From positions 1-13,531 of the forward strand of contig CAKZZS010000005.1 in assembly GCA_937884975.1 (NCBI GenBank): a stretch of 13,531 bases of DNA, read 5' to 3'. The DNA is from an uncultured Clostridia bacterium. Its GTDB lineage: Bacteria; Bacillota; Clostridia; Oscillospirales; Acutalibacteraceae. A model generated the notes under the pieces. It worked only from the letters and a program-made list of their open reading frames with translations, was not told the DNA's origin and did not search any database. Both the position numbers and the translations under genes were made by a program. Numbering within the stretch: the stretch's first letter is position 1; every line of letters begins with the position of its first letter. Below are positions 7,911 to 13,531 of the stretch, in pieces.

Positions 7911-8917
7911 TTAAACTCCTTTATCATTTCATTCACAGTTTTACAGAACAGATCATATTCACTATCCTTCTTCATAATCAGTTGCTTTTTATTCTGGCAC
8001 TTGTTTTTGCCTTTCATAACCGCCCAACTCTGTTTAGTGTGCATTTTCTTGTACACTTCCTTTAATGTCATAGCACCACGAGCAGATTTATCACCTCGAA
8101 GTTCTATTAGAGGACGAATGGTTGCGTCAAACTTGTCGAGGGAAGTAGATACAGGCGCAGGAGTAGCGTTATTACGCTTAAATTCTCTTATAAGTTCATT
8201 AGCGCAGATAACGAAGTCTCTTTGATATGTAGGGCTGTCAGCCACAGCATCAATAGTATAAGGCACACTATCGAGATGATATTTTTCTTTATAATCCACC
8301 ATAGCAGAATAAGCAACAAACCCTGCTTTATCAGTCATTTTATCGTATATCATATCTAACACGTTATCAAATGCTATTCCAGTTAAAGTTACAAGGACAT
8401 TAACCTTAGGATAACCACACTTATTTTTCCAATTAGAAATTTTCTTCATATCAGGCTTAACATCAAGAAGTTTTCCTTGTGCAATTACCTGTTTTTGTAA
8501 AGCAAGTATAGCGGTCTTATTGTCTATCAACTGTTCTTGCATATTCTTAAACATAGTTTCAAGGAATTCATTCTCACGTCCTTGCTGTACATATCCACCA
8601 GTCTTACGAATAGAAGGGATAATATCGTGAGTAACCCAACGTTGAAAAGATTTAGCATTTGGCTTTCTACTTGCCATAATCAAGGAATACAACCCCGGTT
8701 CACTTATTATATTGGCTTCACCTTGACGACCTAAGTTGAACTTAGACCGTTCATCTTCGTCAAGTCTATCTAATGCCATAGTAGTGTTTGATATACCTAA
8801 AACAGAACAAACATCAGACGCCACAAACCACGGTTCGCCATTAAGATTGATTGTTCTAATTTCACCTAAGTCCTCACTTACAAATGTTGTAATCTCATTT
8901 TTAGTATTTTCTGCCAT
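7907..8917 (-). CDS. BRO-N domain protein (phage antirepressor-like)
   Basis: Residues of about 10-105 form a BRO-N domain: IRTINLNGEPWFVASDVCSV, then LDEDERSKFNL, ISEPGLYSLIMASRKPNAKS and FQRWVTHDIIPSIRKTGGY are the classic landmarks. BRO-N is a DNA-binding domain found in phage antirepressors and large-virus proteins. A helical middle (about 115-150) has a coiled-coil look. The C-terminal half (about 150-336) is not the usual KilA-C or ANT domain that I can name; it ends in a basic stretch with KGKNKCQNKKQLIMKK. The ribosome site GGAGGT stands 6 bases before the ATG. It overlaps the 297-aa gene by 4 bases and follows the PTH2 gene by 13. Likely a regulator of phage gene expression; its target cannot be read from the sequence. 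Confidence 0.88.
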   Translation of the reverse strand: MAENTKNEITTFVSEDLGEIRTINLNGEPWFVASDVCSVLGISNTTMALDRLDEDERSKFNLGRQGEANIISEPGLYSLIMASRKPNAKSFQRWVTHDIIPSIRKTGGYVQQGRENEFLETMFKNMQEQLIDNKTAILALQKQVIAQGKLLDVKPDMKKISNWKNKCGYPKVNVLVTLTGIAFDNVLDMIYDKMTDKAGFVAYSAMVDYKEKYHLDSVPYTIDAVADSPTYQRDFVICANELIREFKRNNATPAPVSTSLDKFDATIRPLIELRGDKSARGAMTLKEVYKKMHTKQSWAVMKGKNKCQNKKQLIMKKDSEYDLFCKTVNEMIKEFK

Positions 8918-8930
8918 TTTAATACCTCCG

Positions 8931-9566
8931 TCACTTCAAAAGTTGAAATTTCTTACTTATCTTATGCGCTGTATCATCGTCCAACGGTCTGAACCCTATA
9001 CAAGTCAACGTAGTGCCAATGCCATTTTCGTCCACTTCTTCCGGCTCCAATTCAGTTAGACACCTATCTCGTATCAGAAAGAAATCTTCATTTTCTTTAA
9101 GTCCAAGTTCTTCCGCCAGAAGCACCGCTTTAAGCAAATGTCCCTTGTTCTTTGCTTCGCAAACGGTTTTCGTATATATGTCTTTGACCCAGTTCTCGTA
9201 CACATCTGAAGGAATAACAACCTTGCCGCTATATACGAACTTAACCTCTTCCGGGTCTGCCCATTTGAGCTTGCCGAACTTGCTTCCTTCTTCATAAGGC
9301 ACAAACTTGGTAAAAAATATCACTTTTCCTTCATTTACAGCTCTCTGGGCATATTCCGTAAGCTCATTCAGTCTATAAAGGAAGGGCTTCCCGTCTTCAT
9401 CGACAGCAAGATGCCCCGCATAAGGCTCAGCCGGAGTACGGCTTAACCACTCCTCTCTTCCTTTGAACAGATGCATAAAATATGCGTTGCTTGCGTGGCA
9501 GCACTGAGCCGCTATTTTACCTGTACTCATACAGAGGTCTTTTCTAACTATTATCAATTGTCTCAT
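8931..9566 (-). CDS. PTH2-type peptidyl-tRNA hydrolase with a large insertion
   Basis: The N-terminus MRQLIIVRKDLCMSTGKIAA followed by QCCHAS (residues 1-26) is the PTH2 signature, with the conserved Lys and the GKIAAQ...HAS helix. The C-terminal part, LLKAVLLAEELGLKENEDFF with IRDRCLTELEP (about 144-174) and GTTLTCIGFRPLDDDTAHKI (184-203), matches the rest of that fold. PTH2 proteins are usually about 115-125 residues. This one has 211, because about 100 residues (roughly 30-135) are inserted after the first helix. The family releases peptidyl-tRNA in archaea and eukaryotes, and phage copies are known. The ATG has GGAGG 7 bases upstream and overlaps the preceding stop as ATGA (9563-9566). 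This gene and the one before it are visibly more GC-rich than the genes on either side, which hints at separate origin. Confidence 0.85.
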   Translation of the reverse strand: MRQLIIVRKDLCMSTGKIAAQCCHASNAYFMHLFKGREEWLSRTPAEPYAGHLAVDEDGKPFLYRLNELTEYAQRAVNEGKVIFFTKFVPYEEGSKFGKLKWADPEEVKFVYSGKVVIPSDVYENWVKDIYTKTVCEAKNKGHLLKAVLLAEELGLKENEDFFLIRDRCLTELEPEEVDENGIGTTLTCIGFRPLDDDTAHKISKKFQLLK

Positions 9567-9985
9567 TTGTTATCCTCCATTCTTATTTCATAGGCTCCTG
9601 CGTCGGGAATATATCGTACCTGTATATGTGGCTCAAATCGTATTACATCTTGAATTTGCCCAAAAGTGTAAAGATACCCCACCTTACCCGTCCGTATCAG
9701 TTTGAGCGTATCGTTTATCATTTGAACATAATAACTATCTAAGGTATCAATACCGTCATCAGTTCCACCGTCTCTATCAGGTCTGTTATGTACATACCGA
9801 CGCAGGATAGTATCTTTTGCTTGTGGTGTCTCGCAGCGTAACCGAGCGACAGCATAGTCAAGGAATATACGGCTATTAGAAGGGTAGAAGTCCGTACAAG
9901 CAGTTGTTCGTTGTGGACAGCTACGGCAGCATTGAGAACAGTTGTGAGGGATATGTGCGTGGAGGAGATCATTGTGTAAGTTCAT
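9563..9985 (-). CDS. Unknown 140-aa protein with an N-terminal Cys cluster
   Basis: No family recognised. The first 30 residues hold Cys16, 19, 20, 23 and 30 plus nearby His residues (HAHIPHNCSQCCRSCPQ...C), which suggests a small zinc-binding or iron-sulphur site. The rest is a soluble mixed helix/strand protein with RPDRDGGTDDGIDTLDSYYV in the middle and no membrane segment. It overlaps PTH2 downstream and the GIY-YIG gene upstream by four bases each, with AAGGAGG 10 bases before its ATG. It shares the higher GC content of PTH2, so the two may form one transferred pair. The function could relate to PTH2, but nothing in the sequence proves it. Confidence 0.78.
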   Translation of the reverse strand: MNLHNDLLHAHIPHNCSQCCRSCPQRTTACTDFYPSNSRIFLDYAVARLRCETPQAKDTILRRYVHNRPDRDGGTDDGIDTLDSYYVQMINDTLKLIRTGKVGYLYTFGQIQDVIRFEPHIQVRYIPDAGAYEIRMEDNK

Positions 9986-10563
9986 TTGCTGTCGTCCTCC
10001 TTATATTCTCTTCTTATTTTAGGTGATTCGTCTTTTTTCAATAAGTCCATAATACTATCCAGCTTAAAGTCTTCTACTTTGTCAATATGCGTAGTTCTAC
10101 GAACAAACTTGACTGATTCGTAACAAGACACTGCCTTTCCATTCCTTAAATCTGTTGTTATAGAAATATCTTGATAATTATTAGATAAATTATATCCTCT
10201 AATGTTAGCTTTATATTTCTGAATATAATAATGTTTCCTACAGATTAAAACAGGAACAAATATATTCCAATCTAAAGAAAAATCATCGGGTGGTGTCAGA
10301 TCTTCTAATATTAAAAGCTCAAAATTATCTTCACCGAGTTCATTCCAATCGTATTGTAGCTTGTATATCCTACATTTACCATCTCGTAATTTTTCTCTGT
10401 ATTTTTCTATCGCTGCCAAGACATTTGAACTTTCACCTATATACATTCTATCTTTATATTTCCTTATGTTGGAAATGCACCTAATAGCGAATATACCAGA
10501 AATTTTTTTATCAACAGTAATTACATCATCATAACAAAATCTATATTTATTAGTTTTATCCAT
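9982..10563 (-). CDS. Degenerate GIY-YIG nuclease-like protein
   Basis: The 193-residue protein keeps the GIY-YIG frame: SGIFAIRC (22-29) for GIY, RMYIGESSN (39-47) for YIG, WNELGEDNFELLILEDL (73-89), and HYYIQKYKANIRGYNLSNN (111-129) as the usual closing segment. Aligned by eye with I-TevI, the catalytic Arg27 position is Ala (about residue 51) and the metal-binding Glu75 position is Lys (about 110). Both key residues therefore look lost and the protein is probably not an active nuclease. The C-terminal 60 residues are charged and may bind DNA or a partner. The ribosome site GGAGGA precedes the ATG at normal spacing. It overlaps the next gene as ATGA (9982-9985). A role as a DNA-binding regulator derived from a homing enzyme is inference. 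Confidence 0.72.
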   Translation of the reverse strand: MDKTNKYRFCYDDVITVDKKISGIFAIRCISNIRKYKDRMYIGESSNVLAAIEKYREKLRDGKCRIYKLQYDWNELGEDNFELLILEDLTPPDDFSLDWNIFVPVLICRKHYYIQKYKANIRGYNLSNNYQDISITTDLRNGKAVSCYESVKFVRRTTHIDKVEDFKLDSIMDLLKKDESPKIRREYKEDDSK

Positions 10564-10577
10564 GTCATTTCCTCCGA

Positions 10578-11456
10578 TTATTTCTTTTCAAATTCACCAA
10601 GCACCATTACCTTACTATGTTGACTACCACCGTAATAAACATAAGGATTTATGTAACAGAACCGCCCATCATCGTTTTCTACAAAATTAAAAACAGGAGT
10701 ATCATCAATACGAAGTTTCTTTAATTTGTTTTTAAGTCGTCTCTCATTTTCCTTACTATAGCCAATCTTCTCGCAAAATTCACTGAACAACATAGGTTTG
10801 ATAAGTTTAAGAACCGTCTGCTGAGGATTGTGGCAAAGCATATTATAGTTTATATTCACAAAAGGAATTGCTCTAAACAAATATGCGAGTAATCTGTGAT
10901 CGTAAATTTTGGCATTTTGATATAGTTTCCTAATACCATTTGCGTATAATTTCATAATAGAAACTGAATGGTCGTAATCTTTATTTTCAAGTTTACCACG
11001 AAGAAACATCTCTTCATTTAAACAGTAACAGTCTTTGTTATCTATAACCAATATCTTTGCGTCAGTAATGGATTTAATAAATCTCTCAAAAGTCCGATCG
11101 CTTACCTTCAAGAGCTGTTGCATAGACTTTGCGTTCATTACTATATCAGATGATGCCATAAGCCTATTATCATAGTTCATATATGTACTTATAAATATCA
11201 GTTTGGCAATATCCTCGTCTTTAATACCCCAATCAAGTACCTGATTGGTGTTGTAAAGCAACCAAACAAAAATGCCATATCGTTTGCGTATTTGTTTGAC
11301 TTCCTCATTATCCATATCCTTTTGTAGTTTCTTCTCATAATTTGCCCTTCTCGCTCTACGTTGTTCAGCCGTAATGGTTGTTTGAGATAGCACCTCGCCA
11401 GTCTCTTCATCAGTACGGATTCTTGTCTCTGTGAAATCTGTAAAATAGTTTTTCAA
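10578..11456 (-). CDS. Winged-helix DNA-binding protein, possible replication initiator
   Basis: The 292-residue product contains a likely winged helix-turn-helix at about 108-156 (NAKSMQQLLKVSDRTFERFI, then KSITDAKILVIDNKDCYCLN), the layout of plasmid RepL-like and phage replication or regulatory proteins. The N-terminal 50 residues are highly charged and probably flexible. The C-terminus has DDGRFCYINPYVYYGGSQ, a segment reminiscent of the RepL-type ending. The start is a TTG at 11454-11456 with AAAGGAGG 7 bases before it. The next in-frame Met is at residue 48, so the TTG is well supported. It is the first large gene after the consensus promoter at 11763-11791, and two identical 18-bp repeats lie 54-103 bases upstream of its start. 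Replication initiator and autoregulated transcription factor are both possible; I cannot decide between them. Confidence 0.7.
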   Translation of the reverse strand: MKNYFTDFTETRIRTDEETGEVLSQTTITAEQRRARRANYEKKLQKDMDNEEVKQIRKRYGIFVWLLYNTNQVLDWGIKDEDIAKLIFISTYMNYDNRLMASSDIVMNAKSMQQLLKVSDRTFERFIKSITDAKILVIDNKDCYCLNEEMFLRGKLENKDYDHSVSIMKLYANGIRKLYQNAKIYDHRLLAYLFRAIPFVNINYNMLCHNPQQTVLKLIKPMLFSEFCEKIGYSKENERRLKNKLKKLRIDDTPVFNFVENDDGRFCYINPYVYYGGSQHSKVMVLGEFEKK

Positions 11457-11509
11457 AAATAAGCCTCCTTTTGAATAAATATTGTTATAATAGGATTTAT
11501 TTGTCTATG

Positions 11510-11559
11510 CCGTGTCATTCGTGACGGAAAAACGGTCAAATCCGTGTCATTCGTGACGG
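11510..11559 (-). repeat. Two identical 18-bp direct repeats upstream of the winged-helix gene
   Basis: CCGTGTCATTCGTGACGG occurs at 11510-11527 and 11542-11559, 32 bp apart start to start (about three helical turns). Each copy has dyad character: CCGT...ACGG at the ends and GTCA-TTCG-TGAC inside. ACGGTCAAA and ACGGGTCAAA follow the repeats as a weaker third element. The pair lies between the 53-aa ORF and the winged-helix gene. This suggests an operator, an iteron pair or a pair of RNA hairpins in the leader. Confidence 0.85.
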
Positions 11560-11571
11560 GTCAAAAAATGT

Positions 11572-11733
11572 CTATAAACCGCTATAATAAGCCTTTTCCG
11601 CTCCGAAATTGCCCCGTTTGCTTTCTAATCTATATACGGATGTCCATTCATTAACTGAGATGCTAATAACTATAATCTCTTTCAAAGAATATAACATTCC
11701 CATAGTATAATTAAAATCGCTTTCGCAAGACAT
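11572..11733 (-). CDS. Small 53-aa ORF behind a consensus promoter
   Basis: The frame begins MSCESDFNYTMGMLYSLKEI at an ATG (11731-11733) with TTAGGAG 8 bases upstream and ends at TAG (11572-11574). The nearest promoter, a consensus extended -10 site at 11763-11791, puts its transcription start about 25 bases before the ATG, which makes translation credible. The middle (about residues 14-27, LYSLKEIIVISISV) is hydrophobic, possibly a short amphipathic or buried helix. The rest is polar, ending GAEKAYYSGL. No family recognised. It could be a leader peptide or a small early regulatory protein of the operon. It ends 12 bases before the 18-bp repeats. Confidence 0.7.
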   Translation of the reverse strand: MSCESDFNYTMGMLYSLKEIIVISISVNEWTSVYRLESKRGNFGAEKAYYSGL

Positions 11734-11762
11734 AATAATCTCCTAAATTTATATTCTAATTC

Positions 11763-11791
11763 ATTATAACACAAATATATTCTCTTGTCAA
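11763..11791 (-). promoter_or_regulatory. Strong sigma-A promoter with extended -10
   Basis: On the minus strand TTGACA (11791-11786), a 17-base spacer and TATAAT (11768-11763) are both perfect consensus, with TGT directly before the -10 giving the extended TGnTATAAT form. It points at the 53-aa ORF and the leftward operon. It is the best promoter in the window and should be read by host RNA polymerase, which fits early transcription ahead of the phage polymerase. Confidence 0.92.
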
Positions 11792-11903
11792 TAGGGTAAA
11801 GACAAAAAATGAAAATATTTTTGCTTTAAGTGAATTAATTTATCTTTATAAATAATTGAAATACAATTTACCAAAAATCCAAAATAGAAATTTTTCATTT
11901 TAC

Positions 11904-11995
11904 CGTTTTGCTCCGTGAGCAAGCGTCTTGGACGCGCAGCGAACGGATAGCAAAACGAGTGAAATGAACGCGGGGCGTGGGGTGCGAAGCCCCAC
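11904..11995. other. GC-rich hairpin cluster in an AT-rich gap
   Basis: CGTTTTGCT (11904-11912) and AGCAAAACG (11949-11957) form a 9-bp outer stem, extendable by CCGT/ACGG. Inside are GCTC-CGT-GAGC, which competes with the outer stem, and GCGTC-TTG-GACGC. To the right GTGGGG/CCCCAC (11977-11995) closes a further hairpin. The segment is far richer in G and C than the flanks. The two-way terminator follows 40 bases later. It may be a structured small RNA, a transfer or single-strand origin, or another nicking site. The rest of 11,792-11,903 is AT-rich with no feature that I can support. Confidence 0.6.
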
Positions 11996-12026
11996 AATAA
12001 CGAAACTGATAAAGTAAATCACAAGT

Positions 12027-12074
12027 AAAAAAATGACCTTATATATAATATATTATGTAAGGTCAAATTTTTTT
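12027..12074. terminator. Two-way rho-independent terminator
   Basis: GACCTTA (12035-12041) pairs with TAAGGTC (12058-12064) and the AT-rich inner bases extend the stem to about 11 bp. A run of seven A lies on the left (12027-12033) and seven T on the right (12068-12074), so the hairpin is followed by U in either direction. It would isolate the GC-rich element and the leftward operon from the region to its right. Confidence 0.82.
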
Positions 12075-12221
12075 ATCCTTAAATGGCTCTATAATAAGAT
12101 TTATAGGATTTTGACAAAATATTTTTTGATACATTTTTTTGTTCTTGAACTGTTATGGATATAACTTGTTCTTCTTGAATAGTAGGTCAATAATATCAAT
12201 AATATAAAGAATATTTTTTTA

Positions 12222-12278
12222 CCTTTTCTTTTTCTTGTTCTTTCTTTTGGTACTTTTCTTTCTTTTCTTTTTCTTTTC
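12222..12278 (+). other. Pyrimidine tract
   Basis: Of 57 bases only four are purines, in runs such as CTTTTCTTTTTCTTG and TTTTCTTTCTTTTC. It is the most C/T-biased segment of the window and lies in the non-coding region. It could be a triplex-forming or unwinding-prone segment, or simple low-complexity sequence. Confidence 0.75.
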
Positions 12279-12599
12279 AGGACTGTTTTGAGATTTCTCT
12301 TGCAGTCTGATTAAGACTTGCTATTCAATACTCTTGCGTTAATTCTCTCAGGAGCATAATCCAGACGCAACAAAAAAGAGCTGTCGTTGATCTTAATAGT
12401 TCTTACGAATCTTGACAGTTCTTCAAATAGCTTTGCTTTTAAAGTAGATAATATTGTTCTTTGTTTTTGTCGTAACAATAGTTGCTTAATTCTCTCTTGT
12501 GATGAGCAGGGAAGTGATATTGATTCTTCTTGGATAGTAGAAGATAGGGAGTACCGGTAAAGGAAAGCGTTTTGCTCTTAATGTGAAATATACCCCCCT

Positions 12600-12692
12600 A
12601 CTTTGGATTAGAACTTACTTTGACTTTGGATTAGTACTGTGTAGCATTACAGAGACTTCATTTTAAGGACTACGTTTCAAGGACTACATTTC
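12600..12692 (+). repeat. Two pairs of short direct repeats
   Basis: ACTTTGGATTAGAACT (12600-12615) and ACTTTGGATTAGTACT (12623-12638) differ at one base. AAGGACTACGTTTC (12665-12678) is followed directly by AAGGACTACATTTC (12679-12692), also one change. Both pairs lie within 93 bp. They look like protein-binding sites or remnants of local duplication. Confidence 0.7.
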
Positions 12693-12840
12693 AGCTCCAG
12701 AACCTTAATTAACTATTTGATTCACAAGTCTTTACTTCTTGGGTAGTATAATCACTCGGCTAAAATGTAAGGGTAATTTTTCTTTATTATTTATCTTGAA
12801 AATCAGCCCAAAATAGTGTTGTTCGGAATTTGGCTTAATG

Positions 12841-13140
12841 GTAGGATTTGTTGTGTTTTTGAAATTATTTTCTCGCTTTATTTTTACGATTTTATTGTTT
12901 GTTCGGAAAAGAATGGCTTTACAATGAGATTTGTAAGGGTTTTAGATTTGAAATTTAGGTTTATTTTTAGAGATTTATTTTTAGTCGAAATATGGTGAAT
13001 TTGGCTTTGGAATAGGATTTGTCCGAATTGGGAAGTCGAAATAAAAAAGGGGATTTTGAGGGGTTTTTGGATAGGGGAGAGGGGAGTGGAGTGAGAGGAA
13101 TTTTTGATGTTATTTTTAGTTAGAGAGGTTAGTTATTTTA
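12841..13140 (+). other. Strongly G-over-C skewed, C-poor stretch
   Basis: Counting by hand, these 300 bases hold 82 G and 12 C on the plus strand. No supported gene lies here; the longest plus-strand frame (12816-12998) has no ribosome site and a low-complexity F/L/V/W composition. Such one-sided skew beside iterons and a pyrimidine tract is typical of replication-linked or long-time single-stranded DNA, but the cause is not shown. Confidence 0.75.
13049..13084 (+). other. Four-run GGGG motif, possible G-quadruplex
   Basis: GGGG occurs at 13049-13052, 13060-13063, 13074-13077 and 13081-13084, with loops of 7, 10 and 3 bases. Four runs of four G allow a four-layer quadruplex, although the middle loop is longer than the strict rule of 7. 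It sits in the C-poor stretch. Confidence 0.6.
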
Positions 13141-13283
13141 GTTAGTGTGTTAAATTTTGTAGGCAGAGTGAGAATGAACAACTAAGGGCAATTCCGACTC
13201 TAAAAAGTAGTTTATAAATGTAAATACACCCCGCCACAAATAGCATAATAAAGCCGTTTGCAGTCATTTTGTAACTTGCAATT

Positions 13284-13507
13284 TTGACGAAAAAGCAAGT
13301 TAAAAGCAAGGGTGAAGAAGTCCGAACATCTCACACCGACAAAAAGCCAAGAGAAGTTTCCGGAGCTGCTGCAATAGTCTCCGACGATCTGAAAGTATGT
13401 TATACAGTATGTTATACAATATGTTATAATATATGTTATACAGTATGTTATATTTTTATGTTGTGCTTTCGGTATATAGTATGTCAAATATATTTGACAT
13501 TTTTCAA
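13284..13507 (+). CDS. Possible rightward partial gene, doubtful
   Basis: A plus-strand frame open from after the TAA at 13272-13274 to the adapter begins, if TTG at 13284 is the start, with TKKQVKSKGEEVRTSHTDKK and continues PREVSGAAAIVSDDLK. That part has the charged, ordinary look of a real protein, while the overlapping minus-strand frame does not. The later part is only the translated 12-bp iterons (VCYTVCYTICY...). There is no ribosome site at the TTG. It could be a gene fragment running into the repeats, or chance. No family recognised. Confidence 0.2.
13395..13455. repeat. Five tandem 12-bp dyad iterons
   Basis: Units start at 13396, 13408, 13420, 13432 and 13444, with consensus TATGTTATACAG (third and fifth less exact). 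A poorer TATGTTGTGC follows at 13457. With the preceding G, each good copy is GTAT-GTT-ATAC, itself an inverted repeat, so the array offers evenly phased binding sites. Such arrays serve as replication iterons or partition sites; neither is proven here. Confidence 0.9.
13481..13500. promoter_or_regulatory. Perfect 20-bp palindrome
   Basis: ATGTCAAATATATTTGACAT reads the same on both strands over all 20 bases, 26 bases right of the iterons. This is the form of a dimer operator or partition-type site. No T tract follows in a terminator-like pattern. Confidence 0.85.
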
Positions 13508-13531
13508 AGATCGGAAGAGCACACGTCTGAA
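13508..13531. other. Illumina TruSeq adapter at the contig end
   Basis: The last 24 bases begin AGATCGGAAGAGCACACG and match the start of the standard Illumina TruSeq read-1 adapter. They are not genomic. The true sequence stops at about 13507, and joins or repeats inferred from this end are unsafe. Confidence 0.97.

Larger units (their letters stand above)
12169..12748 (+). repeat. Three dispersed copies of a 15-17 bp motif
   Basis: TTCTTCTTGAATAGTAG (12169-12185), TTCTTCTTGGATAGTAG (12524-12540) and ACTTCTTGGGTAGTA (12734-12748) are near-identical and lie only in this gene-free stretch. TTAATTCTCTC also recurs near 12340 and 12487. The 12,075-12,840 region has no supported gene; dispersed short repeats are its main content. 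The role is unknown. Confidence 0.5.

Noticed and set aside
11788..11997. Minus-strand frame of 69 codons through the GC-rich hairpin cluster
   Set aside because: It translates the hairpins themselves, has no ribosome site, and runs over the -35 box of the strong promoter.
12088..12117. Minus-strand TTGTCA-18-TATAGA promoter
   Set aside because: Transcription would run straight into the terminator at 12035-12064, so it would serve nothing; probably a chance match in AT-rich DNA.
12816..12998. Plus-strand frame of 60 codons
   Set aside because: It starts at GTG without a ribosome site in C-poor low-complexity DNA, giving mainly F, L, V and W.
13212..13487. Minus-strand frame of 91 codons over the iterons
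   Set aside because: Half of it is the translated 12-bp repeat (ITYCITY...) and the rest has a Cys/Phe/Ser-rich shadow composition; no ribosome site.
13395..13500. CRISPR array
   Set aside because: The 12-bp units are directly tandem with no unique spacers, so they are iterons, not CRISPR repeats.
11457..13507. tRNA or rRNA genes
   Set aside because: I looked for the T-arm GGTTCGANTCC pattern and cloverleaf pairs on both strands and found none.

Overview
The window is AT-rich. Its coding part (about 1-11,800) runs almost entirely leftward on the minus strand, with tight ATGA overlaps, strong Shine-Dalgarno sites and phage-type genes: an RNA polymerase, PhoH, a ClpP-like protease, a PTH2-type peptidyl-tRNA hydrolase, a BRO-N protein and homing endonucleases. 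This best fits a large tailed phage, or phage-plasmid, of a low-GC Gram-positive host such as gut Clostridia. The host is inferred from base composition and the AGGAGG-type ribosome sites. The last 24 bases are Illumina adapter, so the right edge is an assembly artefact and not a biological end.

Layout from right to left, which is the direction of transcription. From 11,792 to 13,507 lies about 1.7 kb with no convincing gene. It holds 12-bp dyad iterons, a perfect 20-bp palindrome, a strongly G-over-C stretch with a G-quadruplex motif, a pyrimidine tract, short dispersed repeats, a two-way terminator and a GC-rich hairpin cluster. A consensus extended -10 promoter (11,763-11,791) then fires leftward into a 53-codon small ORF. 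Two identical 18-bp repeats follow, then an operon: a winged-helix DNA-binding protein, a degenerate GIY-YIG protein, a Cys-rich protein, PTH2, a BRO-N protein, an unknown 297-aa protein, a free-standing HNH-AP2 endonuclease and the RNA polymerase gene. A rho-independent terminator at 2001-2033 closes this unit. A second leftward cluster carries a 47-aa protein, the ClpP-like protease, PhoH and the start of one more gene.

The main result is that the polymerase gene is split. Its first exon (4128-5934) and second exon (2040-3064) are separated by a 1,063-nt group I intron that encodes its own HNH endonuclease. The predicted splice restores one 943-codon frame and joins the exons exactly in front of the metal-binding DxDxD motif (spliced reading NGCDYDSD). 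The P1 helix with its U.G splice pair, P10, a 6-bp P7, hairpins P2 and P9 and the terminal G can all be read in the sequence. The polymerase resembles the single-chain, two-barrel family that includes YonO, crAss-like phage polymerases and eukaryotic RNA-silencing polymerases. Active polymerase would then depend on intron removal, and the HNH protein presumably cuts intronless alleles at the active-site codons. A second HNH gene sits 2 bp upstream of the polymerase start, so this locus has attracted two different homing-type nucleases.
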